DNA from: Flavobacterium sp. YO12
GTDB lineage: Bacteria > Bacteroidota > Bacteroidia > Flavobacteriales > Flavobacteriaceae
DNA: 64,000 nt
Assembly: GCF_004119495.1 (NCBI RefSeq)
Contig: NZ_NRQU01000015.1
Span: forward strand, 18,030 to 82,029
Reading direction: 5' to 3'
In this document: in pieces, positions 24,963-33,608 of the stretch
How positions within the stretch are numbered: the first letter of the stretch is position 1
Layout: each line of letters opens with the position of its first letter
The notes under the pieces: model-generated
Seen by the model: only the letters and a program-made list of their open reading frames with translations
Database searches by the model: none
What the model was told of the DNA's origin: nothing
Translations under genes and position numbers: made by a program

Positions 24963-26114
24963 CTACAGTCTGCATTGAAACTGAATTAGAAACAAATTAT
25001 CATTATAAGAAGAGGTGTCTGGGATATTGCGAGCATATCTGTCTATTTCAAATCCCATTTCGATACGACCTGTATACGCTTTTCCAAATTCAAAACTAAT
25101 CATTGGCGTATAAGTCTGCCTAACATTTGAATTAATTTTATAACTCGGATCGAAACTTTCAAAACGACATGACAATTCTAAAGAGGTCAGTTTTTTGTAA
25201 TTAACGGAGTATCTTAAATTAGGCAGAAAATAAATTCCGCGCATTTGGTAATCAGAAACATCAGGAGTTCTTGTATCAGCCGGCAACGAAAAATATAAAT
25301 TATGATTTGTACCTTGCTTGTACTCTATCTGTAAATCAAAAGTAAATTTATCTGTCAACTTAAAATCGCTGGTAATATCAGCTCCAAAGGCAAAAACTTT
25401 TTCCTTGAAAACCTTACCAGTTCCAGCATTCAAACCTAAATTTATCTTATGTTCCTTTGACAATCCAAAAACCCAGCGTGTAGAATATTGTTTTCCGTTA
25501 TCTTTATCCATTTCCTGATTTTTACCGTTTCCATTTAAAACCGAAACAGCATAGTTTACAGGAATTTTTCCAATGTCAAAGTTTCCGCTTGCCGAAGCTC
25601 CAATTTGAAAACTCGTCCATCCGTTTTTTCCAAATTCATAATATTGATTAGAGAAATCGAAAGATTTAATAATGTCCACAGGAACCAATTCCTCTATACC
25701 AAAAGCTGGACGAAATTGCCCGCCTGTTATCGCTATATATTTATTAAAAGTATATTTTGCATAAGCATTCTCCAGCACCTTTCCTTTTGTATCTGATTTA
25801 AAATCGGCTAGATTTACTAATATTACAACTTCCGTAGCTTCGCTAAGTTTTGTATTCAATCCTACACGCATTCTTTTAATATCAAATGTACTTTGAGTAG
25901 CATCTCCTGTAGAGTGATGAACTCCCATTACATCTACATTATCACCAAAACTCTCTAAATATCGAGCTTGAAAAAGCCCTTTAAACTGAAACTGCGGATA
26001 CTTAACACCATCATCAGAATCTGTTGCAGTTTGAGTTGCAGCGGTTTGGGCATTCACAAAATGTGGTATTATCAAAAGGATAAAAATAATTTTTACTAGT
26101 AAAGGTTTATTCAT
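24963..26114 (-). CDS. outer membrane porin (phosphate-selective porin OprO/P type)
   Basis: 383 residues. A signal peptide is cleaved about FVNAQ (residue 23). The mature part has the porin pattern: FQFKGLFQARYLESFG, then STFDIKRMRVGLNTKLSEATEVVILVNL and YAKYTFNKYIAITGGQFRPAFGIEE, as in OprO/P-like porins of Bacteroidota. The C-terminus LFLIQFQCRL lacks the classic terminal Phe but ends a strand. It is directly upstream of the dicarboxylate symporter, which suggests that it lets organic acids, rather than phosphate, through the outer membrane. Confidence 0.83.
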   Translation of the reverse strand: MNKPLLVKIIFILLIIPHFVNAQTAATQTATDSDDGVKYPQFQFKGLFQARYLESFGDNVDVMGVHHSTGDATQSTFDIKRMRVGLNTKLSEATEVVILVNLADFKSDTKGKVLENAYAKYTFNKYIAITGGQFRPAFGIEELVPVDIIKSFDFSNQYYEFGKNGWTSFQIGASASGNFDIGKIPVNYAVSVLNGNGKNQEMDKDNGKQYSTRWVFGLSKEHKINLGLNAGTGKVFKEKVFAFGADITSDFKLTDKFTFDLQIEYKQGTNHNLYFSLPADTRTPDVSDYQMRGIYFLPNLRYSVNYKKLTSLELSCRFESFDPSYKINSNVRQTYTPMISFEFGKAYTGRIEMGFEIDRYARNIPDTSSYNDNLFLIQFQCRL

Positions 26115-26172
26115 AAAGACTTTAAATAAAAAATTAGTACAATATTATCTCTGCTTACTTTTTATTCTCCTC

Positions 26173-27384
26173 TCATCTTCTATCTGAACTTCGATTTGCC
26201 GGCCTTGGGGCTGCTGTATTTCTATTTGGTGCTGGATTAGGCGCCGGACGAGTTGCTGGTCGTGTTACTGGCGCTGCGGGGCGAGTTACAGGCTGTGTTG
26301 GTCTTACCGCAGGTTTTGTTGACGGGTTTGCAGGACGAGTTACTGGTCTTGTTGTACCAGGGTTTGTCACACCGGGTCTAGTTGTTGGGTTTGTTGGTCG
26401 CGTTACCGGTCTTGTTGTGCCAGGATTTGTTGGACGTGTTACTGGTCTAGTTGTTCCTCCAGGTCTTGTCGACGGATTTGTTGGTCGAGTTACCGGTCTT
26501 GTACTATTTCCTGGTCTTGAAGGCCTTGAAGGCGTTACCGGCGCAGGTCTTTTATAATCCCTGCCATTATAAGTCCCTTTATAACGTCCGTTAACTCGGT
26601 TATCCCTAACTACTACGGATGAATTTCTTCTGGTAGCATAATTATTATAATATCTAGGATTTCTTATAACGGTAGTTCTTCGGTAATAACGATTGTTGTA
26701 ATAATGTCCGTGATACCCCCAATAGTCATGATAATAAACTGGACGCCACGGACGCCAGTATGGAGGATAATAACCCCAATACCAAGGCGATCTGTACGCT
26801 ACATATATGGGAGAAAACAAAAACAACACTACCGGCCATGCACTCACACTTGTACTTACATAACTTGGACTGGTTGTGGTATTATAATTATTAGTTGTAT
26901 TATTATTTACAATTACTGTTTGGTCTCCTTTATAACCGGGATTTGGTGTTCCTACAGCTGTATCTGAAGGTTCAACTATATAGTTTTCTCCATATAGATC
27001 TTTGTCTCCAATTGCCTGAACGTGAACATTATTTTTCTTGTCTTTATCAACTTCAATAACTGCAACATCTTGAGTTTCCTTACTATTTACAGCTACCTGA
27101 AGCACAATAACATGTGTATTTCCTTCTTTATGACTTTCGATTTCAATATAATCGATTTCTCCATCATTATTTAAATCTAAATTATTAACCTTAGTTTCTG
27201 GATCGTTTAATGCTTTTTCAAAATCTTCCAAAGTTTTTGATTTTTGAAATATATCTAATACAGCATATAAATTAAGGTTGTCCCCAGGCAAACCTAAAGC
27301 TACAGGTTCATCATTTGTTTGAGAAAACAAAGGGTTAAACAAACTACTCATTAAAACCGCAAAAAATAGAATACTTTTTTTCAT
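26173..27384 (-). CDS. secreted protein with aromatic-rich middle and Thr-Arg-Pro repeat tail
   Basis: 403 residues with a signal peptide (cleavage about PLFSQ, residue 22). An EF-hand-like loop DLNNDGEIDYIE is near residue 75. A middle section of about 50 residues is very rich in Tyr and Trp (SPWYWGYYPPYWRPWRP). The last 110 residues are a degenerate repeat built from TRPVTRPTNP, strongly basic and Pro-rich. A hydrophobic stretch at about residues 183-196 precedes the aromatic part. Similar proteins occur in flavobacteria without known function. Binding to the cell wall or to polyanions through the tail is only a guess. Confidence 0.72.
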   Translation of the reverse strand: MKKSILFFAVLMSSLFNPLFSQTNDEPVALGLPGDNLNLYAVLDIFQKSKTLEDFEKALNDPETKVNNLDLNNDGEIDYIEIESHKEGNTHVIVLQVAVNSKETQDVAVIEVDKDKKNNVHVQAIGDKDLYGENYIVEPSDTAVGTPNPGYKGDQTVIVNNNTTNNYNTTTSPSYVSTSVSAWPVVLFLFSPIYVAYRSPWYWGYYPPYWRPWRPVYYHDYWGYHGHYYNNRYYRRTTVIRNPRYYNNYATRRNSSVVVRDNRVNGRYKGTYNGRDYKRPAPVTPSRPSRPGNSTRPVTRPTNPSTRPGGTTRPVTRPTNPGTTRPVTRPTNPTTRPGVTNPGTTRPVTRPANPSTKPAVRPTQPVTRPAAPVTRPATRPAPNPAPNRNTAAPRPANRSSDRR

Positions 27385-27591
27385 GTTAATAATTAGTTAA
27401 TTAGTTTTTGGTTTGACTAAGGTATGAAAAAACAGACAAAGTTTTAACACCACTATACAACTTTCTATTTTACACTATAAAGCACTAAATAAAAACAGCC
27501 TTTTTGCCCAATTTTACTTCTCAAAAAGGTCATATTGTAAGACTTATATTCTTATATTTGTAGATAAGCGTTCTTTATGAACATCTTCTTC

Positions 27592-27611
27592 TTTTGTAAT
27601 GTCTTACAAAA
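27592..27611. promoter_or_regulatory. palindromic operator-like site upstream of the TolC operon
   Basis: TTTTGTAA, TGTC, TTACAAAA is a perfect 8-4-8 inverted repeat. It lies between a TATATTTG -7-like box (27553-27560) and the efflux operon. Position and symmetry fit a repressor site. No regulator gene is adjacent. Confidence 0.5.
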
Positions 27612-27689
27612 TCTGTTTTACGATTTGTCAAATTATAGAAATTAAATTGCGATGAAAAAACATGTACTTCTTTTTCTTTTTTTCTTTCA

Positions 27690-29033
27690 ATGACCTGCGG
27701 GTATGGCCAAATTGAGGTCTCATCGACTTTGGATGATGCGATCCAGAAGGCTATCGAAAAAAGCGCTTCTTTAAAAAACAAAGATTTAGACATTGAAAAA
27801 TTGAATCTTCAGGAAAAAAGTGTTTGGAATAAGTACATTCCAACGGTTGAAGCAAGTGCTCTTTATACTTATTTTGACAATAAACTTACTGTAGATCTTC
27901 CTACGGCTACTATTCCAATTGTAAACTATCCTTTATTTGACGGCAAAACTGCTTTTAAAAATTATGGAAACATCTTTAACGGAAGTGTAATGGCAAAAAC
28001 GGTATTGTTTAGCGGTATGCAAATTCCGAATGGAGCAAAAGCTATTGAAGAAAAAACTAAAGGAACTGTATTTTTAAAAGAATCTGAAAAAGATCAAATC
28101 ACAAAAGAAGTCATTAACACTTTTGATCAATTAGCATTATTGAAGGAGATTGACAAACTGCTAAAGGAAAGCGAAAACCGACTAGAAACAGAAACAAAAC
28201 GTGTCACAAAAGCAATCGAACAAGGACTTGCCATTCCGTATGATCGAGATAAAATTAAGCTGGCTTCATTAGAACTGGCTTCAAAAAAAATTGAACTCGA
28301 CGGGAAAAGAAAGTTAGTTTATAAAAAAATTCAATATTTAACGGGGTATTCTATTACTGAAATAGAAAATGTTCATTACGACTTAAACCCATATTTAATA
28401 ACAGACGAAAAATTAAGCACGCAAAACAAACAAGAAATAAAAGCATTGGAATCGTTTAAATCTGCTTATGAATATTTATTAAAGAAGGAGAAAGGAACTT
28501 ATCTGCCAACTTTAGGTGCATTTGGAGGAGTTTCGTATTCCAGTCTTTTTGATGCAAATGCTACTACACCAATAATTACTGGAATTAATCAAGCTTTATA
28601 TTTAGGTTTAAACGAAGCTACAATAAGCAACAACTGGGTTGTAGGAGCTGCGATGAAATGGGAAGTTTTTTCTGGCTTTGAAAGAAAACACAAAGTGCAT
28701 GAAGCTAAAATAAACATTGAACAAGTTCAAAATCAAATTGACGATACTAAAGAAAAACTCGAACTTCTGCTTGAAAAAAATCTCGTTGATTATAGTGTGC
28801 TGACTCAAAAAATAGACATTACGCAACAGCAGGAAAAAGTGGCAAACAATAATTTAAATCTGGCCATAAAACAGTATAAAGAAGGTTTAATCAATATATC
28901 AGAACGTCTTGAAGCAGAAAACGACTCTTATAAAGCATCTGTAAACAAAACAACGACATTGATTGAACAAAGGCTTGCCGCTATTGAAACTATAATTGCC
29001 ACGGGCGATTTATCAAAAAAAATATCTAAATAA
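27690..29033 (+). CDS. TolC-family outer membrane efflux protein with disrupted signal sequence
   Basis: 447 residues as read from ATG 27690. The body is a TolC-type outer-membrane factor: two long helical repeats (LDDAIQKAIEKSASLKNKDLDIEKL near the start, a second set from about residue 235) and the strand/loop segments GNIFNGSVMAKTVLFSG and NWVVGAAMKWEVFSGFERKHKV. As read, the N-terminus lacks a full signal peptide. In another frame, ATG 27652 begins MKKHVLLFLFF and then hits a stop at 27691. One extra T in the T7 run at 27677-27683 would join that start in frame to this gene. It is followed by HlyD and permease genes. Confidence 0.82.
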   Translation: MTCGYGQIEVSSTLDDAIQKAIEKSASLKNKDLDIEKLNLQEKSVWNKYIPTVEASALYTYFDNKLTVDLPTATIPIVNYPLFDGKTAFKNYGNIFNGSVMAKTVLFSGMQIPNGAKAIEEKTKGTVFLKESEKDQITKEVINTFDQLALLKEIDKLLKESENRLETETKRVTKAIEQGLAIPYDRDKIKLASLELASKKIELDGKRKLVYKKIQYLTGYSITEIENVHYDLNPYLITDEKLSTQNKQEIKALESFKSAYEYLLKKEKGTYLPTLGAFGGVSYSSLFDANATTPIITGINQALYLGLNEATISNNWVVGAAMKWEVFSGFERKHKVHEAKINIEQVQNQIDDTKEKLELLLEKNLVDYSVLTQKIDITQQQEKVANNNLNLAIKQYKEGLINISERLEAENDSYKASVNKTTTLIEQRLAAIETIIATGDLSKKISK

Positions 29034-29044
29034 AAGTTCTATTT

Positions 29045-29998
29045 ATGAAAAAAATAATTATAACCGCTGTCGTAATTCTTCTTTTAATAAGCTGTCAAAA
29101 AGCAAAAAAAGAGGATACAATTCAAGGAAAAATAGAAAAAGAACAAATTGCAGTTGTCAGCAAAATTCCCGGCAAGATTCTAAAAATCTTTGTCAAGGAA
29201 GGAGACATTGTACAAAAAGGAGATACATTGGCAATTTTAGACATTCCAGAAGTAGATGCTAAAAAAAGTCAGGCTGAAGGCGCAGTAATCTCGGCACAAG
29301 CACAATATAAAATGGCAGTAAAAGGCGCTACTGAAAACCAAATTAAACAGCTCGAGGCTAAAAAAATGGGATTAAAGGAACAATACGAGTTTGCTCAAAA
29401 ATCAATCAAACGATTGACTAATATGCTGAAAGATTCTTTGATTTCTCAACAAACTTATGATGAAACTTTTGCCAAATATCAAGGAGCACAAGCGCAGTAT
29501 AATGCAGTTATTGCCGAGCTTGATGATGCAAAAAAAGGCGCTCGAATCGAACAGCAAACAATGGCTTTAGGACAGCAAGACAGAGCTCTTGGCGCATTGC
29601 AGGAAGTAGAAACCGCAAATAAGGAACGTTATATAATTGCTCCGCAGAGCATGAGTATCGAAACCATTACTTTAAATCTTGGCGAACTTGCATTGCCGGG
29701 TTACACTTTGTTTAATGGCTATATTGCAGACAGTACTTATTTTCGCTTTACAATACCTGAAAAACAATTGGACAAGTTTAAAAAAGGGCAAGAAATAACG
29801 GTGCAGGTTCCATATAAAAAAGAAAATATTAAAGGAACAATTACTACCATAAAACAATTGGGGGCTTACGGAAATATTGCTACTGCTTATCCAGATTACG
29901 AAATGCAGGAAAGCTTATTCGAAATAAAAATAACGCCTTCAAATATGGAGCAGGCCAAAGATCTTATTACAAAAACAACTGTTACTTTATCGCTTTAA
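29045..29998 (+). CDS. HlyD-type membrane fusion (adaptor) lipoprotein
   Basis: 317 residues with a lipoprotein signal ending LLISC (about Cys18). A biotinyl-lipoyl-like half VVSKIPGKILKIFVKEGDIVQKGDTLAILD (split here by position 38-67) is followed by a coiled-coil hairpin of about 110 residues (AQAQYKMAVKGATENQIKQLEAKK onward). A beta-barrel part follows (SMSIETITLNLGELALPGYTLFN and FTIPEKQLDKFKKGQ). It bridges an inner-membrane pump to the TolC-like protein encoded 11 bases upstream. The permease follows by 2 bases. Confidence 0.87.
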   Translation: MKKIIITAVVILLLISCQKAKKEDTIQGKIEKEQIAVVSKIPGKILKIFVKEGDIVQKGDTLAILDIPEVDAKKSQAEGAVISAQAQYKMAVKGATENQIKQLEAKKMGLKEQYEFAQKSIKRLTNMLKDSLISQQTYDETFAKYQGAQAQYNAVIAELDDAKKGARIEQQTMALGQQDRALGALQEVETANKERYIIAPQSMSIETITLNLGELALPGYTLFNGYIADSTYFRFTIPEKQLDKFKKGQEITVQVPYKKENIKGTITTIKQLGAYGNIATAYPDYEMQESLFEIKITPSNMEQAKDLITKTTVTLSL

Positions 29999-30000
29999 CT

Positions 30001-31158
30001 ATGCAAAACTTTTTTTCATTGCTTAAACGGGAATTTCAATTATTTTGGAAAAACAAAGTGCTCCGAATATTATTCATTGGCGCACCAATACTCTATGGTG
30101 TTTTACTGGGATATGTTTATGGTAAAGGCAAGGTAACCGATTTACCCATAATTGTAGTTGATCAGGATAGAAGTGAATTAAGCTCAAAAGCGGTTCAGAT
30201 GTTTGAGGATAATGAAGTTTTATCGATTGCTTCTATTTTGTACGATCAAAATAATCTTTCGAAAATTACCATTGAAAAAGAAGCCACCTGCGTGGTTATT
30301 ATTCCAAAAGATTTTGAAAAAATGACGCTCACTAAAAAATATCCAGAAATTACAACTATTGTAAATACATCTAATGTTTTAACAGCTAATTATGCTTCGA
30401 CTGCTATACAAGTTTGTTTAGGAACATTAAAAGCAGGCGTTCAAATTGAAACATTACGAAAACAAGGTGTCCCAGAAAATTTACTGATGTCGCAATACGA
30501 GCCTTTCAAAACTACTTTTATAAAAAAATACAATCGCAGCACCAACTATATGTATTTTCTTTGGCCGGGCGTTCTTGCAACGGTACTGCAGCAAGTGCTT
30601 TTACTCGGATTAGCACTTTCTTTCGCTTCTGAATTTGAAAACGGGACTTTTAAAGATTTAGTAAAAAGATGCCCGTCAATTTTCAAAATGCTTGCCGTAA
30701 AAATAATTCCATATCTCATAATGAGCTTTGGAGTCTGGCTTATTTACTGGCTTTTTACTTTATGGTTCAGACTTCCGTTTTATGAAAATTTACTACCGCT
30801 TACTTTTATTGCTGGAATATTTGTATTATCTGTTTCCTTCATCGGAATTTTGGTAAGTGTAGTCGTTCCAAATCAATTAAAAGCGACAGAAATTTTGATG
30901 GTAATTGCAACGCCAAGCTTTATATTAAGCGGTTTTACTTGGCCTTTAAGCCAAATGCCTCAGGCTGTTCAAGCGATCGCAAATGTGATTCCGTTGACTC
31001 ATTTCTTAAAAGCTTTTAGAATTCTAATTATTGAAGACGGTGCTTTTTCACAAACTACAACACCAATCTGGAATATGATTATTATTGGCTCAGTCTGCTC
31101 AGTTGGTGCTTACATTGCTTTGTATTTTAAAAAGAAAAGCATTTTAAAAGAAGCATAA
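30001..31158 (+). CDS. ABC-2 type permease, YbhR/YhhJ-like
   Basis: 385 residues. One hydrophobic segment lies at the N-terminus (RILFIGAPILYGVLLGYVYG), followed by a periplasmic domain of about 150 residues (ITDLPIIVVDQDRSELSSKAVQMF) and five more segments after residue 185. This is the ABC2_membrane_3 layout. The family exports drugs or envelope components together with an ATPase and a HlyD/TolC pair. No ATPase gene is in this operon; the next gene is an ABC-F protein on the other strand and not a transporter subunit. The ATPase may be elsewhere on the chromosome. Confidence 0.85.
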   Translation: MQNFFSLLKREFQLFWKNKVLRILFIGAPILYGVLLGYVYGKGKVTDLPIIVVDQDRSELSSKAVQMFEDNEVLSIASILYDQNNLSKITIEKEATCVVIIPKDFEKMTLTKKYPEITTIVNTSNVLTANYASTAIQVCLGTLKAGVQIETLRKQGVPENLLMSQYEPFKTTFIKKYNRSTNYMYFLWPGVLATVLQQVLLLGLALSFASEFENGTFKDLVKRCPSIFKMLAVKIIPYLIMSFGVWLIYWLFTLWFRLPFYENLLPLTFIAGIFVLSVSFIGILVSVVVPNQLKATEILMVIATPSFILSGFTWPLSQMPQAVQAIANVIPLTHFLKAFRILIIEDGAFSQTTTPIWNMIIIGSVCSVGAYIALYFKKKSILKEA

Positions 31159-31174
31159 TTTTTTGACATAAAAA

Positions 31175-31210
31175 AAGGCATAAGAATCAACTTATGCCTT
31201 TATATTTTTT
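31175..31210. terminator. rho-independent terminator between convergent genes
   Basis: AAGGCATAAG, loop AATCAA, CTTATGCCTT, with A-run before and T-run after, so it can act in both directions. Confidence 0.85.
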
Positions 31211-31220
31211 AAAGAGAGAA

Positions 31221-32855
31221 TTACTTTTCAATCTCTCTCATAGAATCCATTTTTTTATGCGCAAGGAAACCTGCTACGTCTTCAAAATGCTCTTTCACAC
31301 GTTTGTTTCCAAATTCAAAAACTTTAGTCGCTAATCCGTCAAGGAAATCACGGTCGTGAGAAACCAAGATTAATGTTCCGTCAAAATCACGCAAAGCATC
31401 TTTAATGATGTCTTTTGTCTTCATATCCAAGTGATTCGAAGGCTCATCCAGAATCAATAAATTTACTGGTTCTAACAACAATTTAATCATTGCCAAACGT
31501 GTTTTTTCTCCACCAGAAAGCACTTTTACTTTCTTGGTAATATCATCACCTTGAAACATAAACGCTCCAAGAATATTTTTAATCTGTGTACGAATATCTC
31601 CTACTGCAATTGCATCGATAGTTTCAAAAATAGTTGCATTTTCATCTAATAATGAAGCCTGATTTTGAGCGAAATATCCAATTTGTGCGTTATGTCCAAT
31701 TTCAACACTTCCTTCATCAACACCAATTTCTTTCATAATTGCTTTGATCATGGTCGATTTTCCTTCTCCATTTTTACCAACAAAGGCAACTTTCTGACCG
31801 CGTTCAATTACAATATTAGCATCTTTAAAAACGACATGATCTCCGTACGATTTAGACATTTCTTTTACTACAACAGGATATTGTCCAGAACGTGCCGCCG
31901 GCGGAAACTTCAAACGCAATGCAGAAGTATCTACTTCATCAACTTGAACAATTTCAAGTTTTTCAAGCATTTTTACACGTGATTGTACTGCATCGGTTTT
32001 TGAAAACGTTCCTTTAAAACGATCGATAAAAGCTCTGTTATCAGCTATCATTTTTTGTTGCTCATCATAAGCTTTCTGCTGATGAATACGACGGTCTTTT
32101 CTAAGTTCTAAATAATGTGAATATTTAGCTTTATAATCGTAAATTCTTCCCATTGTTACTTCGATCGTACGATTTGTAATATTATCTACAAACGCTCTAT
32201 CGTGCGAGATTACTACAACCGCTTTAGCAGAAGTCAGTAAAAATTCTTCCAGCCATTGAATACTTTCAATATCCATGTGATTGGTAGGCTCATCCAGTAA
32301 AATCAAATCTGGTTTTTGAAGTAAAATTTTAGCCAATTCAATACGCATTCTCCATCCTCCAGAAAATTCAGAAGTTTGACGTGTAAAATCTTCTCTCTCA
32401 AAACCTAAACCAACTAAGATCTTTTCAACTTCAGCTTCGTAATTTACTTCTTCAATTGCATAATATTTCTCGCTTAAGTCAGAAACTCGCTCGATCAATT
32501 TCATGTAAGCATCACTTTCATAATCCGTACGAACTGTTAACTGCTCATTGATTTCGTCGATTTCGGCTTTCATTTTAAAAATTTCACCAAAAGCTTTAGA
32601 AGCTTCTTCCATTACAGTAGAGCCGTCTTTGGTCAATAAATGCTGAGGCAGATAAGCCACAACAGCATCTTTTGGTGTAGAAATACTTCCTGTAGAAGGC
32701 TTGCTTTGTCCTGAAATTATTTTTAAAAGTGTCGATTTTCCCGCACCATTTTTACCCATAAGGGCGATTTTATCATTTTCGTTTATAGCAAAAGAAACAT
32801 CGCTAAATAATGTAGTTCCACCAAACTGAACCGAAATATCGTTAACTGTAATCAT
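31221..32855 (-). CDS. ABC-F family ribosome-associated ATPase
   Basis: 544 residues with two ABC cassettes and no membrane segment. The Walker A motifs are GKNGAGKST (residues 34-42) and GKNGEGKST (about 353). The signatures are FSGGWRMRIELAK and LSGGEKTRLAMIK, each followed by LDEPTNHMD or LDEPSNHLD. The linker between them (about residues 240-310) is the charged P-site tRNA-interaction motif. ABC-F proteins act on stalled or initiating ribosomes. The general type resembles YbiT/EttA, but I cannot assign the subgroup. A promoter is visible at 32919-32948 on the minus strand. Confidence 0.92.
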   Translation of the reverse strand: MITVNDISVQFGGTTLFSDVSFAINENDKIALMGKNGAGKSTLLKIISGQSKPSTGSISTPKDAVVAYLPQHLLTKDGSTVMEEASKAFGEIFKMKAEIDEINEQLTVRTDYESDAYMKLIERVSDLSEKYYAIEEVNYEAEVEKILVGLGFEREDFTRQTSEFSGGWRMRIELAKILLQKPDLILLDEPTNHMDIESIQWLEEFLLTSAKAVVVISHDRAFVDNITNRTIEVTMGRIYDYKAKYSHYLELRKDRRIHQQKAYDEQQKMIADNRAFIDRFKGTFSKTDAVQSRVKMLEKLEIVQVDEVDTSALRLKFPPAARSGQYPVVVKEMSKSYGDHVVFKDANIVIERGQKVAFVGKNGEGKSTMIKAIMKEIGVDEGSVEIGHNAQIGYFAQNQASLLDENATIFETIDAIAVGDIRTQIKNILGAFMFQGDDITKKVKVLSGGEKTRLAMIKLLLEPVNLLILDEPSNHLDMKTKDIIKDALRDFDGTLILVSHDRDFLDGLATKVFEFGNKRVKEHFEDVAGFLAHKKMDSMREIEK

Positions 32856-32918
32856 TACTTTCTGTGAATTTGTTTAATCGGTTAATCGTTTATTTGACTA
32901 CCCATTTTTTTCGTGCTG

Positions 32919-32948
32919 CAAAGATAGATTAATTAGAGTATTAGACAA
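32919..32948 (-). promoter_or_regulatory. Bacteroidota-type promoter of the ABC-F gene
   Basis: Read on the minus strand: TTG (32948-32946), 19 bases, TATCTTTG (32926-32919). A dispersed repeat (32869-32897) lies in the leader between it and the gene. Confidence 0.6.
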
Positions 32949-33055
32949 TATTATTTAGATTACAGAGCAGCAGGATTTTTTAAATTACATCAATATTCCT
33001 ACATATTCACAAAATTTAATCTTATCTTGTATAAGAATTTAAAAATCAGCAAAAT

Positions 33056-33499
33056 ATGAGAACTAAATTAAACCTAACTATCAGTCTTATTGCAACGCTA
33101 GTATTTGGAATTTCTGCAAATGCTCAAAAAACGGTAATTAAAAAAGAAGCTTTGCCAGCAAATGCTCAAACTTTCTTAAAAACGCACTTTGGTTCAAAAA
33201 AACCAAGCTACATATTAGAGGATAAAGAAATTCTCTCTACAGAATACAAAGTTCAATTTGATAATAAAATTGAAATCGAATTTGACAAAAAAGGAAACTG
33301 GAAAGAAGTTGATGGTAAAGGCGCTAAACTTCCAACGTCTATCATCCCAAAAAAAATTGCCTCTTACGTAAAAGCAAATTTTCCTAAAGAAAAAGTAACC
33401 AAAATTGAACTGGGGTCTTTTGGCTATGAAACAAAACTAACCAACGGTTTAGAATTAAAATTCAACACAAAAGGAGATTTCACTAAGATTGACAATTAA
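33056..33499 (+). CDS. PepSY-like domain secreted protein
   Basis: 147 residues with a signal peptide (cleavage about GISANAQ, residue 23). The mature part is two PepSY-like units: LPANAQTFLKTHFGSKKPSYILED..YKVQFDNKIEIEFDKKGNWKEVDG and LPTSIIPKKIASYVKANFPKEKVTKIEL..YETKLTNGLELKFNTKGDF. This is the PF11396-type duplicated fold common in Bacteroidota. The protein is periplasmic or exported and its function is not known; protease inhibition has been proposed for the fold. It stands alone, with a terminator downstream. Confidence 0.85.
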   Translation: MRTKLNLTISLIATLVFGISANAQKTVIKKEALPANAQTFLKTHFGSKKPSYILEDKEILSTEYKVQFDNKIEIEFDKKGNWKEVDGKGAKLPTSIIPKKIASYVKANFPKEKVTKIELGSFGYETKLTNGLELKFNTKGDFTKIDN

Positions 33500-33534
33500 C
33501 AAAAACTGATAAATTTAAAAATCTACTATAAAGC

Positions 33535-33567
33535 AAAACCCGACAAAATTTAAAAATTTGTCGGGTT
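33535..33567. terminator. rho-independent terminator
   Basis: AACCCGACAAA and TTTGTCGGGTT flank an AT-rich loop, with A before and limited T after. It lies between the PepSY gene and the convergent GlmU-like gene. Confidence 0.75.
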
Positions 33568-33572
33568 CAAAA

Positions 33573-33608
33573 AATTATCTAATTTTCAAATTGACTAATT
33601 ATCTAATT
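33573..33608. repeat. AT-rich dispersed repeat, second copy
   Basis: AATTATCTAATTTTCAAATT is the reverse complement of the segment after rluE (2210-2229), and a second ATTATCTAATT follows. It abuts the stop of the GlmU-like gene. Confidence 0.55.

Noticed and set aside
31221..32855. ABC-F protein as the missing ATPase of the ABC-2 permease
   Set aside because: It is a tandem-cassette translation factor type with the ABC-F linker, is on the opposite strand, and is separated by a terminator.
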